A DNA stretch of 64,000 nt from Anniella stebbinsi (lineage: Eukaryota; Chordata; Lepidosauria; Squamata; Anniellidae): the NCBI GenBank assembly GCA_029215795.1, contig JARDYH010000003.1:263967562-264031561 (forward strand), in the 5' to 3' direction. Position 1 is the first letter of the stretch; every line of letters begins with the position of its first letter. Below are positions 1 to 13,127 of the stretch, piece after piece. A program made the translations under genes and the position numbers. Under the pieces are notes generated by a model that worked only from the letters and a program-made list of their open reading frames with translations, ran no database searches and was not told the DNA's origin.

Positions 1-510
1 AGATCTGGCCACTGTCCTCCTTTTAACTCCGATCTATCCTCCGCTAAGCATTTTTACACCCCAGCATCACCTCCCACCTACTCAACATCCCAACTCCTTC
101 CATTGTTTCTTTCCCCTTTCCTCAATATTTCCCCTCCCTCACCGCTCCAACTTCTTCTCACATGGCTTTTCTATCCATATTTTCACAGGGCTGGGCCCCG
201 TCCCTCATCCCCATCTGGTCCTGGCGGTGGCAGTGGTTGGTGAGGGGGCAATTTTAAATACAGTTAGCAGCAGATGGCCGCCATTTTTAACTCCCCCCAA
301 TGCCATTCCCAATGTAGCACTTTCAAACGGGACCTGAGTTGAGCGTCTGCACAGTCAGGAACAGGCTGCCATCTCCCAAATGCAGCTGCTTCTTGTTTAG
401 GGCATAGGTGGGCTATGGACCCCCCCACCACAGCAGCCCCAGCCCCCCCCCCAAAACAAAATGGAAACCAGCATGGGCATTATGAACCGCTTTTGGCCCT
501 TTTAGGATTC
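1..510. other. upstream flank, no gene recognised
   Basis: Pyrimidine-rich then mixed sequence with short C-runs. I see no exon, no repeat family I can name and no convincing open frame. It lies about 2 kb upstream of the CpG island of CCDC85A. Confidence 0.5.
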
Positions 511-596
511 TTTAGCTACTAAGGAGCATGAAAAGGGTCAAAATTAGCTACAAAATGAGCTAAAGTTCTCCCTTTTGGCACTCCTTAGCTGCTTTA
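511..596. repeat. short imperfect hairpin
   Basis: An arm beginning TTTAGCTACTAAGGAG is mirrored by an inverted arm ending CTCCTTAGCTGCTTTA. The two are separated by a spacer of about 50 bp. This looks like the core of a small palindromic MITE, but no target duplication is visible. Confidence 0.5.
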
Positions 597-794
597 GATG
601 ACATTTTAAATTAAAAACAACACATTTTTTTTTAAAAAAACTCTTTTGCCACTGCAGTGGGGAGATGCCCCGGATCTCTCAAAGTTGCCTACCCCCTCAT
701 TTGGGGGAACACAGTCGCTATCTGCCTGTCCTATATTAACAGCAAACCTGGCCCCCTTTAGCTATGAAGCTTACGGGGGTGGGGGGTGGGTGGG

Positions 795-870
795 GACCTG
801 GGGCCGGTCACTATCTCTCAACCTAACCTACCTCACCGGGTTGTTGTGAGGGTAGCAGCGAGAAGAGGGA
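795..870 (+). repeat. Sauria-type SINE fragment (3' core)
   Basis: The stretch reading GGCCGGTCACTATCTCTCAA, then the cctaacctacctcac motif and a GTTGTTGTGAGG motif, matches the conserved central part of the tRNA-derived SINE that is better preserved on the minus strand at 7943-8184. The tRNA-like head is missing. Confidence 0.65.
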
Positions 871-1090
871 GGTGAACTATATATGCTGCTTTACACTCTT
901 TGGAGTGTAAAGCAGGTGACAAAATTATTTTTAAAACAGTTAAAAAATGAACCCATTGAAATACCTTACTGTACAGAAATTAAGCACTGACAATTTGGTC
1001 GTCAAAAAGGATGAAAAAAGTCTGGTCCTGCTACACACAGTGGTGAAATGGAGGGGGAATGTGGAGGACCCTACCCCAGGACCTTTTAGA

Positions 1091-1650
1091 CCATAAGAAG
1101 AGCTATGCTGGATCAGTCCAATTAATAATAATAATAATAATAATAACAATAATAATTTTATTTCTTTCCCGCCTCTCCCTCTGGATCCATCTAGTCCAGT
1201 ATTCCGTTCACACAGTGGCCAACCACCTGTCCATGGGAAACCCACAAGCAGGACATGAGTGCAACAGCACCCTCCCCTCCATGTTCCCCAGCAACTGGTG
1301 TCTATAGGCTTACTGCCTCTGATACTGGAGGTAGCACAAAGCCATCAGAATTAGTAGCCATTGATAGCCTTCTCCTCCAGGAATTTGTCCAAACCTCTTT
1401 TAAAGCCATCCAAATTGGTGGCCATCACTCCATCTTGTGGTAGCCATTTCCACAGTTTGAGTATGTGCTGTCCTGAATCTTCCACCAATCAGCTTCATGG
1501 GATGACCCCATTGGGTTCTCGTATTATGGGGGACGGAGAAAAATGTATTCTTCTCCACCTTCTCCACAACATGCCTAACTCTGAACAACTTTTTTCAGAG
1601 CAGGAGCGATGGCATCATCTGCCAGAGCAGTATTTGCTCTGACCAGCGAA
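1091..1650 (-). mobile_element. CR1 LINE 3' end, split by another repeat tail
   Basis: In reverse complement this is the C-terminal coding end and 3' tail of a CR1 retrotransposon. The same text recurs at 36598-37590, 50020-50648 and 63618-63850. The stretch 1121-1183 interrupts it: a (TAA)n tract followed by a CCTCTCCCTCTGGATC tail, the same tail seen at 14440 and 31909. The CR1 text resumes on the other side. No intact ORF remains. Confidence 0.85.
1121..1183 (-). mobile_element. LINE 3' tail with (TAA)n inserted in CR1
   Basis: This is a short insertion of a TTA/TAA microsatellite tail plus the last 25-30 bp of an L2/CR1-group LINE. Longer members of the same family are at 14438-15170 and 31909-32165, which shows the family and the minus orientation. 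Confidence 0.65.
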
Positions 1651-2014
1651 TTAGGGGATAACGAGGCTTTCAAGTTTTACTATTGTTTGTGGGATTGGTG
1701 TAGAGGAAATCAGAGAATGAGGACCTCTCATTATTCTGTGCCTGTCAGCTGATCCTAATGAATTTCGTTTTACACTATATAGTGCTGAGTTTTGGTGTGT
1801 GAGCATATACACACATATACAGGATCATTTTTGGATTCTCCTTTGGGGTGAGGCTACGGGGTGTGTGTGTGTTACGACAAGCTTCCACACTTCAAAGTGT
1901 ATTACTAGCTTACCATTTACACTTTGGTGCAATTAGGAACTTTTAATGGGCGTAGCAGTCTTTAGGTGATAACACACATTGATTTCACTTAACTACAAAG
2001 TGTGGCAAGACAGC
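1651..2014. other. unassigned upstream sequence
   Basis: Mostly unique DNA with a short GT run near 1861-1872. A weak inverted pair, CACACTTCAAAGTGT near 1888 and ACAAAGTGTGG near 1996, is present. No gene seen. Confidence 0.4.
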
Positions 2015-2232
2015 CAGTGGAGGCTGGTGGCTCAAAGTCTGGTGGGGCTGTGTACCCTTCCTGGCTGTCACTCAGAACCAGCCAGGACCCTAAAGGAGTT
2101 GTGAGGTGTCGCTGAACCCCACTCCCAAAATAGATCTAGTATTTTGGATAGCACCTTTAGAGTCCTGTTCGGTTCTGACGGAAACCCAGAATGGTTTCTG
2201 AGCCCCACCGAGTTCGGAGCCATCAGTCTACC
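2015..2232. mobile_element. palindromic MITE (family P), upstream of promoter
   Basis: It opens CAGTGGAGGCTGGTGGCTC and closes with the inverted GGAGCCATCAG. Inside is the inverted pair around CTAAAGGAG and ATAGCACCTTTAG. Related copies lie at 4647-4796, 34963-35702, 53866-54054, 58163-58353 and 61491-62231, and I call this family P. It sits only about 130 bp upstream of the CpG-dense region. Confidence 0.75.
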
Positions 2233-3157
2233 GAAGGCGACTCTCTGCCGGGCGTGGGAGCCCTCCTGCTCGGCGAGTGGGATCCTGGAGCCCTGCCCCA
2301 AACTCCAGCCCTGACGGTGGCACCATTGCACGGCTCTGACTTTAACCCACCCGATTCGCATTGGAGGGCCCGGGGTGGGTGGGGACGCGACCGAGGTCTC
2401 CCACCGCGTCCGGCAGGTGGCGCCCGCGAGCCGCGCGAGCCGCCGCCTCCCTCCCTTCGGGCTCGCACGTGGCCCGGCGCCTCCCGGCTGGAAAACCGCG
2501 GGCCGCCCGGCGCTCGCCTCACTCGCCGTTTCCCCCTCTCGCTAAGCGGAGCGCGGCGCCGCGTGCGCTGCACTTGCCGCGGGCGCCGGAGTCCCCAATG
2601 CACGCCCGCAGCGCCTCGCCCGAGCGGCGCTTTCAGATTCAGATTCAGCCGCCGCCGCCCTCGACGCCGCCGGAAGGAGCCGTTTGCACGGGCTGAAGAG
2701 GCGCGGCGCGGCGCCCTGCTGCCAAGGAGCCGGCACGGGGATCCCCTCCCGAGGCGGAGGAACACGATGGCTGCCAGGGACGAGCCCAGTTGAGAGGCGG
2801 CGCGCAGCGGGCGAGGCGTCTCGGGTCCGGAGCGGCAACTGAGGAAGGGGCGGCGGCGGCGGCGGCGGCGACTTCTTCCTAGGGGGGGGGGGGGCGCCGG
2901 GTGGCGATTGCAGCTGCCCGACCCGGTTGCGCGCAGATCCGGATCTGCGCCGAGAGTCTCCAGGAGCAAAGGCGGGCGCTCGCGGGGTGGGGTTGGGCGC
3001 GGAGGCTTCAGACCCCCTCCCCCGCCACCCGGACCTGGACCCGGTGCTGCTTCGTCACCCCGGATGGACGCTGGGGCATTGGAACCGCCCAGCGCGTCCG
3101 GAAAGGGCGCTTGCCCCGTTTTGTAGCGCGTCTCGGGTTTTGGGGGGGAGGAGGGGA

Positions 3158-3225
3158 CTATCTAACGTTAGTCCTACTTAGAGTAGCCCCACTGAAATGA
3201 ATTGGATTTAAGTCAGACTTACCTT
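3158..3225. repeat. short interspersed repeat relic
   Basis: Text around CCCACTGAAATGAATTGGAT resembles a short repeat seen again at 46140-46215 and 47418-47485 (core: ATT-AAAATCAATG-GAC). It is too short to assign to a family. Confidence 0.35.
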
Positions 3226-3759
3226 GGATGCTGCTTTTCTGGGTGTATGTGTGGCGAGTACGCCCCTTTCCCACCCCCACTCCACCCCAGGGTCTGCTGC
3301 GTGCTCGGATCTCGCCGCTCCCCACTGCCCTGCCTCTGAGGAGCGGGAAGAGGGCGCACCGCTGCCTCCGGAGCGGGACCCGCTTCGTAGCCTCCACTCC
3401 GCGCCGAAGTCCCAGGAAGCGTCAGCAGCACTTCGGCTGCCGTGTCGTGAGCCGTTTTGGGGCGAAGAAAGCAAAGTCATCACCAGTCTCGTCTCTCCCC
3501 CCCCCCCCCCACCTTACGAAGGACTAGCACCTTTGAAAAAGACGCACGATCGCTGGAACGCATCTGGCGACACCCTCCTTTCTCGAGGGGTCTCTTGGAC
3601 GGCTTGAGCCAACTTCCTCGCAGCCTGCTCGGGACGGGGGTGGTGGTGGTGTGCGCGCGCGCGTGCGCGTGCTTGACTTTCCCCACTCGTGACAGCGTCC
3701 AAACGAGACAAGTTTGTGGGTGGAATTGCACGATCCTTTGAAGGGGGGGGGGGTTCTAG

Positions 3760-4796
<1,037 letters not shown>

Positions 4797-4936
4797 CCCC
4801 CCCCACCCGAAATCGGAGTCACCTGCCTCCACTGAGGGCTGCCACCTGCCAAGTGGGGATGGAGAGCAAGGTTGGGGAGTGGACGAGTGGGGGATCAGCT
4901 GTGAATTGAAAAGGGCTCCTTGGGGGCTTTTCAACT

Positions 4937-5002
4937 ATCAGGATCATCATTATCATTACGTTTATATTCTGCCCTTTCCACCTCCCTCCTGCAAGGAGCC
5001 CA
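4937..5002 (-). repeat. LINE/SINE 3' tail relic
   Basis: In reverse it reads as a GGGCTCCTTGCAGG ... GGGCAGAATATAAA tail, the usual ending of squamate L2 and Sauria elements. Short and diverged. Confidence 0.4.
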
Positions 5003-5724
5003 AAGTGCCTGGAAGTTCTGATCCTTTGCAGAGCAGGTCCAAAATCTTAAGTTGCCTGAAGTTGAAAACCCAAAGGGGCTTCTTCTCCCCCACTAAGTCC
5101 CATGGGGCTCAGTCTGCCCAGATGTTCGCCTATGGAATGACAGAACAGCTCTCCAGGGCAGCTCCCATTCAGTTCAGTGGGTCTTATGGGGGAGAATGTC
5201 CCCCCAGTGGGTTGTTCCCCACCATAGGTGAGATTCCTCTGCCTCCCGCTGTGTCATCAGGGGTATCCCCCCACTCCAAATCTGCCACACCCCTCCTGCC
5301 TTTATATAAAAACAAGGTTTTCCTTGGACAGGGGCAGCAGCAGCACCATCTCACCATGTTGTTTTGATTGATATGATTCAGACCCAGAACTTGTGAGGTA
5401 ATCATAACAGATCACCTCTGAGTATGTGCAGAGTGCTTTCCCGTCATATTACAGGGATCTGTTGCATGCAGAATTGTACAGGGATTTATTTCACTGCATG
5501 AGCAGTGTGCATGGGTGGTTGGGTGGGGTGGAGGGTCGTTTGCTGGAAAGCGATGACCAGTCATGTCTTCCCAATGTATGTACAAGTTACAGTGGAATCC
5601 CCACCTTTTATTTTTACATATTAAGCCCCAGTTTCAATCCACCCCATCTCCAGTAAAAGGTCTTTGGGTAACAGAGCCTGGAAAGATATCTTTCTGGGAC
5701 CCTGGAGAGCTAGAGTTTATTTCC
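5003..5724. other. intron 1 stretch, no feature recognised
   Basis: Mixed sequence without a repeat family I can name and without a plausible coding exon. One open frame of 194 codons starts upstream and ends near 5367. It has no conserved motif and crosses a repeat tail, so it is not called. Confidence 0.4.
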
Positions 5725-5935
5725 AGAAGCTCTTGCAGTAGAATTAACAAAGGGGCTTGAGGCACTTTTAAGATTTACCAGCTGATGTACATCTGATGAA
5801 AGTGGACAGTGTCCATGAAAACTTATGCCATAATAAAATTTTGTTTGTCTTTAAGGTGCCACATGACCCTTTACAATTATTTATATCCTGCCTTTCAGGA
5901 TACCTACCAATCCGGCTTAGAAGTAATGTGAAGAT
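5725..5935 (+). repeat. old amniote interspersed repeat plus tail relic
   Basis: Contains CTGATGAAAGTGGACAGTGT, then a CATGAAAACTTATGCCATAATAAA block and TTTGTCTTTAAGGTGCCA. This arrangement is widespread in reptile genomes as an old transposon end. The last 60 bp (TTTATATCCTGCCTTTCAGG) look like a LINE tail. Diverged; superfamily not assigned. Confidence 0.5.
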
Positions 5936-6314
5936 AGATGAATAACAAAATCACAATATGCAATATTGAAATCTAACAATTCACAAGGATCCTCCCCATG
6001 AGGCAGTTGATGGTAGATGGCCCTGCCCTGAAGTCCCGCTGAACCAAGAGGGCACTTGAGGGGGGGGCGGATGTCTTTCCCTGCCTCCTTCTCCTTCCCG
6101 GAATCCCTGACAATAGTGGGCTAGCTGGAACGTCGTTTGACTTCCGATCAGGCAGCTCTTTAACCATCCTTAATGGAAACAAACGCACAGTACGGGCGAC
6201 TGCATTTGGCGACATTTGTGACTTGATACCTTTCACCTTTCCTGATTCTCTTTTCCCTCCTGTTGTGTCATTTAGCTTTCCTGCTGTTGAAATGTAGGTT
6301 ATCGGCCCCTATCT

Positions 6315-6342
6315 TGTGTGTGTGTGTGTGTGTGTGTGTGTG
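6315..6342. repeat. (TG)n microsatellite
   Basis: About 14 TG units in intron 1. Confidence 0.9.
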
Positions 6343-6502
6343 GATCTGTTTAAGTTACATGACCCTACATAATAAATAAATCGACCAACAAACAAAAGCT
6401 GAGAAAGTTGAGGATCGGGATGATGCAATCCAGCTGGAACTGGAGGCATTAAAATATATGAGGATCCCTCCGATCCAGCACAGTTGACTCCCTGATTGTC
6501 TA

Positions 6503-6608
6503 TGGCAGGGATGGGCACAAGACTGATTTCTAGGTATTTGGGACTCCAACTCCCAGAAGACCCTGTCAGCATGGCCAATGATCAGGAATCCTGGGAGTTG
6601 AAGTCCTA
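6503..6608. repeat. hAT-like MITE relic (TGGGACT..CTGGGAGTTG type)
   Basis: Inverted arms GGACTCCAACTCCCAG and CTGGGAGTTGAAGTCC flank about 35 bp. The same arm pair occurs in several MITEs here (7701, 11059, 42959 and 50824). Confidence 0.6.
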
Positions 6609-6803
6609 AATTATCTATAGAACTACTTCCTGGCTACCCCTGAGTTACAGCAGCTGGGGGAAAGGTTTGGTTTTGTGGGGGGAGAACTGGGCATCTGTAT
6701 GGTTGGAAAGGGAAAATGCTTGAACAAAAACCTTCACTCTGAGTACTTTGCATAGCAACCTGTGATGTGGTTAGTAACTACTGAAGAAGTCCTTTGACTC
6801 AAT

Positions 6804-7347
6804 GGCTGAATTCGGACAACACATTAGTCAATGTTGGGTTGAGTAGCCAACTCACAGTTGGTTATTTTGTGGGTACTCCCCACACAACATATTCCTACAC
6901 AACTGTGGGTAGATGGGGCTGGCATTGAGTGGACTAATAGTCAATGCAGCATTTGACTGACACAGCCCTCTCCCCTCTCCCCTCCCTCCTCCCTCAGTCC
7001 TCCCAGTTCTATCCCAGCAGCCTCTGCAAGTTGCACCATTTGTAGTAGAGTGGCAGCCTCCGCTTTGGTCGCTCTTGCCGCCTGCCTCTATGGGCTTGTG
7101 CTTTAACCCACTCACCACACGCCATTAACACACTCACCCCTCCACACAACACTTTAAACAACTGGCTTCGAGTTAAACAACTTGCAAGCCAGTTGTATCT
7201 CTCAGTTGCTTATTTGAGCGGAATAGCAGACCGTCAATAGTTTGTGAGCGGCGTGTTACCCTCCACACAACACAATTAGCAACACAACTGATGATTGTCT
7301 CCCCCCCCCCCCCCCCCAGTTGCTCAATGTGTTGTCCGAATTCAGCC
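6804..7347. mobile_element. PIF/Harbinger-like MITE, 544 bp
   Basis: The ends are inverted: GGCTGAATTCGGACAACACA at the left, and its complement ending GTTGTCCGAATTCAGCC at the right. A 3-bp target duplication AAT flanks both sides (6801-6803 and 7348-7350). A 3-bp duplication with GG/CC-ended inverted repeats fits PIF/Harbinger. There is no transposase ORF, so it is non-autonomous. Relatives are at 14670-14911 and 61534-62055. Confidence 0.85.
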
Positions 7348-7700
7348 AATGACAGTGACCTGCAAGCGAGAGATAACTTCATAAGAAACTGCCTGGCATT
7401 GTCTATGCCGTCTTACAGCAGCTCACCAGGGTCCTGAGTTGAGATGCGTCCTTCCAGATCCTTTGAATTGGAAATGTGAAGAACTCCACTGGAGACCTTT
7501 TGCATGCACAGTGTTGCTCAGCCCTTGAGCTGCAGTTCCTTCCCAGCAGCCAGGGAAAAAGAGCCCTCTCAGAAGCACGTCCAGTGATGCTGTCAATTCT
7601 TGAGTGCCTTGATCCCGTCTTGTGTGAGAGGAGGGGAGCAGGAAGAAGGCTCCAGAGGCTCAGTTCAACAGCCTGTTGTCTCCTCTGGAAAGCCTAACAG

Positions 7701-7812
7701 TGTTCTTCAAACTGGCATCATCCAGATGTGTGGGACTGCAAGATCATGATGGCTGGGAATGATGGGTGTTGCAGTCCAACACATCTAGAGGGCATCAGGC
7801 TGGGGAAGACTG
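7701..7812. mobile_element. hAT-like MITE, about 112 bp
   Basis: Inverted ends GTTCTTCAAACTGGCATCAT and the complement of ATCAGGCTGGGGAAGAC. Flanked by GCCTAACA and GTCTAACA, an 8-bp direct repeat with one mismatch, which fits hAT. The arms pair around GGACTGCA and TGCAGTCC. Confidence 0.7.
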
Positions 7813-7942
7813 GTCTAACAGATGACCAGTTGTTTGCTTATTAGTTGGATCCACTTTAGGCCAGTCGCTTCGGTTCAACTAAACTTACTTCACTGACCTG
7901 GCAGATGATCAGTTGACTATCGATTAGTTGGATACAGTCAAA

Positions 7943-8184
7943 TGTATTTATTTATTATTACATGTATAGCCTTCCTTTTTTCTTCAAAGGAAACCAAGGT
8001 GGCATACACAACCCTCCTCCTCTCTCCATTTTATCCTCACAACAACCACCCTGTGAGGTAGGTTGGGCTGAGAGTCTGTGACTGGCCCAAAATCACCCAG
8101 GGAGCTTCCATGGCTGAGTGGGGACTAGAACCTGGATCTCCCGACTCCCAGTCCAACACTCTAACCACTACACCACACTGGCTC
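7943..8184 (-). mobile_element. Sauria-type tRNA-derived SINE, near full length
   Basis: In reverse complement it begins GAGCCAGTGTGGTGTAGTGG and ends in a (TAAA/ATTA)-rich tail near 7943. RNA polymerase III promoter boxes are visible: box A as TGGTGTAGTGG (complement of 8165-8175) and box B as GGTTCTAGTCC (complement of 8122-8132). The central domain CACAGACTCTCAGCCCAACC follows. This SINE type is characteristic of squamates and is the best taxonomic marker in the window. Confidence 0.88.
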
Positions 8185-10844
8185 TTTTGCTCAATGAAAC
8201 CCATTTGCAAGATTAAAGGAACAGGGAATGGAGAACCGTGTCCACGGTCCTGAGTTCTTTGGCGCAAAGGTGGGGTACAAGTGTGCTGGCCATCATCGCA
8301 CAACCACAACTAAAGTTCATTGGCCCTGCAGATTGGAACCTCAGTGTGTCTGTGTGTGTGTGCCTGTAAAGAGAGATAGGACAAGAAACTCTTTAAAAAA
8401 ATCTTCGCCTAGCTCTTTCTGGATGATTACATTTAGCGGCAGCCTTGGCTGGTTATTGATCCAGCAGGCAGAGGAGGGATAGAAAACTGAAATAATGCAC
8501 TCAATTGACCTGGAGACTGAGGTAGAAGCCACTAAGGCTCAAATACATGTTAAATGTGTGTGTTTTAAGCCAATGCAACCTGAATCAGGGTGTAGCTGAG
8601 CAGAAGAAGGGTGGAGAAAGGCAGGCTGCTTAACCCTTTTCCCTTCCTCTGGTTGTTTTTCCAGCTCGACATCACCCTCGGCAGGCTGCTTTTTCAAATC
8701 CCACGAAGAGATGGGGAACCTATAGGGAGTGGAAGAGCAGTCTTGGCTGGGGGGATTTTGAGGTGGAAAATGAGCCGGTGAAAAGAGTGAAGCAGCCCGT
8801 CCTTATGATGCTTAGATGTACCTGGCTCTGCGCAGTTTTGGATTTTTTAAAAAAAGAAATGTGGTTCAGGGAACGTCGCGTAACGCACCGTTTGAACCTT
8901 AGAGCAAAAAGTAGTGACACAGCCTCCTTGTGTTTAATGTGCATAAAATAAAATAAATAAAATTAATTGCAGATAGCATCATCTTGGGAGGGTGTGATAG
9001 TTACTGGCATTGCAGTAGCATACAGGGGGAATTGAACCCATTCCTCCCCTGCTGTGCTCCTGAGAAAAACCCTTCCTCTGAAGCTGGTATTTCCTTTCCT
9101 GCCATATGGTTGGGGAACCCCACCCCCCACCCCCATTGGTGTCAATGGGAACCCCTCCCAATGGAAATTGCATCATCAGAGGAGGGATTTCCTGTGGATT
9201 GTAGCTGGGGAGGAAAATGGTTAAATCGCACCTCCATGCCTGTTATGATCCTGAAAATAATTGGCCCCTCTATTTACATTTTTTTAAAAAAGGACTTCTG
9301 TACATTTATATATAATGTGCAGAAGTGGATGTTTTTTTTTTTTTAAATGCAATTAATGTCACATCTACGTCTCCCCTACGGTCTGTGAACATCATTGTAC
9401 AAACATTCAAGTAAGGAAGTTAGGGCAATACACCTTTTTTAAAAAACACCGAATGCCCAGTTTTCTTTCACTCCGGAACCCTGGCAGGGTTTGGCTGCCT
9501 TGCGGCAGAAGAAGGAGATCAGTCCCAATCCCTTCTTTTGGATTTCCAAGTATCTACCTTTGTCTGTAACCCCATTACTGGTTGGAAGATGAAAACTGTC
9601 CCTGTACCTATTTTATCAGGAAGATTAAAAAAAAAATCATAGGCTTTTCTTCCTAAAGATGGACTGTTGAGTTAAGCTTGCGCTTGCCTCCTGCTGATTA
9701 TTCTTCCTAGTCTCTCCAAAAGGACGCTTTCTGGTTTTTTATTTTGCTAAATCTCTATTGTGTCAAATTCACACCGTCCGAAATCGTTTTCCTCTTGCGA
9801 CTTTATCGGAGGCAGACAGATGGGTTGGGTGATTCTGGTTCTGGTTATCTATTGAAGGGAGCAGACTCTATTCAATAGAGCCTCCTCTGGGGTGCCTCCT
9901 CATGAGAAAATGCAGTCACATGCAGGTGCCCCAGCTTGAGATTTCAAGTGGCAAATGTGAAGGAGAAAATGTTCTGTGTAGTAACCCTTCTTTATACACC
10001 ACGTGGAAAACTGCAGGGAAACTTGTACTTCTTTTAACATGGGGCTGTCTTTACTGGGACACAGAGCTTGGGGCTAATTTAGACCTCCATCACACCTAAT
10101 CCCCATTTTGCATTCACTTTCTTTTTAAACCTCTGAAGCAAAAGCATGTCAAGCTTATGATCCCTTTCACCTGAATAGCTGCTCTTTCGCTCTTTCGCTC
10201 CTTCGATGATTTGCTCTTCCACTCCACTCCACCCCTCCCCTTCTCTTTCTCCGTCCAGTCAGATCCTGTCAGATGAGTACTTCAACCAGACTGTCTTTCT
10301 CCCAGGCAAAAATGGAACGACCCTTTCGTCTGGCTCTTTGGGGGCATTGAGGGAGTACAGTCCTGTCTCTGCAGAGATTCAGGCATTGTATGATTTAAAA
10401 AAAAACACTTTCGAGCCTGGGATGCAAGGTTTGGGTTTTATTTTGAGGCTTGGAGCCAACTGCTGGGAGAGATTGCTTTTCCCTGCCAGGATCTGATGCA
10501 ATCCATTCAAGCCCCCATTCCTTTAAAACTACCTGGAGACTTAGGGCGTGTTAAATGTGCTTAGGGAAAATAATCCAGACTTGTAGCGTTCTAGGAAAGG
10601 CTGGGAAAGAGGCAGGGTGTCAGCAGGTCAGGCACAGTGTCATGTGAGTACCATGCTGCAAATCTGCACACCAGGCATGGTGAGAGTGCACTAAATCACT
10701 GGTGTGATGGAGCTCTTAGGGTTCCATTTTGGATGGGGTGCAGGCTATACCTGTTGCTCAGATTCCAGCAAACTGAAATCTTGGGTCACTTTCAAGGAAA
10801 CTCATGTATATATGTCCAAAGTATAGGGACATCGGTGACTAGAT
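8185..10844. other. intron 1, mostly unique sequence
   Basis: 2.6 kb with few repeats: a short TG run near 8345-8362 and T-runs near 9330. No exon with splice sites and family similarity is seen. Low repeat density is compatible with regulatory DNA, but nothing in the sequence proves it. Confidence 0.45.
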
Positions 10845-10998
10845 TTCAGCCTGTTTACTTTCTCATTTCAACTTTACTTTACTTTTTCATTTCAACTTTG
10901 GTGTGCCCAGAGTTCAGCCTGTTTACGTTCTCATGTCAACTTTACTTTTTCATTTCAACTTTGGTGGGCTCAGGTTTTAGCCTGTTTACTTTCTCCTA
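10845..10998 (+). repeat. tandem repeat, 63-68 bp unit, about 2.3 copies
   Basis: Units start at 10845, 10913 and 10976 with TTCAGCCTGTTTACTTTCTC or a near match. Within each unit the pieces TTTCAACTTT and ACTTTTTCATTTCAACTTTG repeat. The third unit is truncated. Confidence 0.85.
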
Positions 10999-11058
10999 TA
11001 GGACTGAGTTGGAGCCATTGAGGATGGAGGGATTTTAGTCTGCACAGCATTACCCCAA

Positions 11059-11372
11059 CCTTCCCCAACCTGGTGTCCTCCAGGTGTTTGGGACTTCAAC
11101 TCCATCAGCCCCAGTCACCATGATGAATAGTCAGGAATGATGGAAATTGTAGTCTAAAACAGTGGTCTTCAACTGGTGGGTCGCAGTCCCAAAATGGGTT
11201 ATGAGATCAGTCTAAATTGGTTGCAGGAAAGCTGTTGCCACCATATTGGGCAATTGTGAAATTGGGAATGTGGGTCCCATGTTGCAAGTTGGGAGTCCGA
11301 GGTGGGTCTGAAGTCTGGACCAGTTGAAGACCACTGGTCTAGTACATCTGGAGGGCACAAGGTTGGGGAAGG
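11059..11372. mobile_element. hAT-like MITE carrying a nested hAT-like MITE
   Basis: The outer ends are CCTTCCCCAACCTGGTGTCC and the inverted GGCACAAGGTTGGGGAAGG. The outer element is split by the insertion at 11160-11336, which accounts for its length. Related outer elements occur at 7701 and 50824. Confidence 0.75.
11160..11336. mobile_element. nested hAT-like MITE, 177 bp
   Basis: Ends CAGTGGTCTTCAACTGG and its inverted copy CCAGTTGAAGACCACTG. The flanking 8-mers GTCTAAAA and GTCTAGTA agree at 6 of 8 positions, as expected of an aged hAT duplication. It lies inside the MITE at 11059-11372, so it is the younger insertion. Confidence 0.78.
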
Positions 11373-11764
11373 CAGCTCTACCTCATTTGCAGACCCCGAT
11401 ATGTGTTGCTAGAGTGTAACAGAACTTTAGGAAGTAATATCCATTGTAAGCCTAAATAGAATCATAAAAATAAATCCAGAAATTTATGCAAATGTTCATA
11501 ACTTGGCATTGGGTATGTTTATTTTTTTGAGTAGCTGCTTTATAACAAAATTTGGAATTTTGCACTCTAGAGTGATGCAGAAGATTTACTCTTGTGTGTG
11601 GGAATATTCTCATTTCTTTAGAAGACAGTGGCCTGTATCTATTTATTTATTTATTTGCAACATTCATTTATCGCTCCACAACTAAATAGGTTCTGGGACG
11701 GTGAATGATAAAAAGACATAGGCTTATCCCACATGTTGGATGTATTTGATATATGTCTTCTGGG

Positions 11765-11836
11765 GTGTGTAGCTGGGGATGATGGAGGTTGTAGTTCAAT
11801 GCATTTGGCAGGCCCTAGGTTGGGGAAGGTAGTCCT
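11765..11836. repeat. half MITE relic
   Basis: Ends in GGCCCTAGGTTGGGGAAGG, the right end of the MITE family at 11059-11372. Its left end is not recognisable. Confidence 0.45.
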
Positions 11837-12125
11837 AGAGCTTTGGATGGCAAGGAGTGGTGATCTGGGATGGAAGGAAAAACAGTACCCAGGAGAAAGA
11901 TGGACTTGGAGAGGGGATGGATTTGGGGGTGGGTGAGAATTTGAACCATGTCCAGAATACCCAACGATCCAGGACTGTTCTTGAATATACGCATCATTGC
12001 CAGTCTTAAATTATGCTAGCAATTGCATGTGGGAGGAAATAGCTAATGAGAAATTTGCACAATTGCCCTGTTTCTTGCTCTAGCGTCTTGTCCGTAGTTG
12101 CGTACCGTGAGTCTCTCCTTAGTAA

Positions 12126-13124
<999 letters not shown>

Positions 13125-13127
13125 TGA

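Noticed and set aside
2191..2969. Open frames of 200 and 248 codons on both strands of the CpG island
   Set aside because: GC-rich DNA has few stops. The proteins are Arg/Pro/Gly-rich without domains and overlap on opposite strands.
7302..7318. Long C-runs (also 14868-14881 and 3490-3510) as G-quadruplex elements
   Set aside because: Single homopolymer runs, often inside MITEs and prone to assembly error. No separated four-tract pattern was seen.
8120..8184. tRNA-like head with A and B boxes
   Set aside because: Part of a Sauria-type SINE with its body and tail. It does not fold as a complete tRNA gene.
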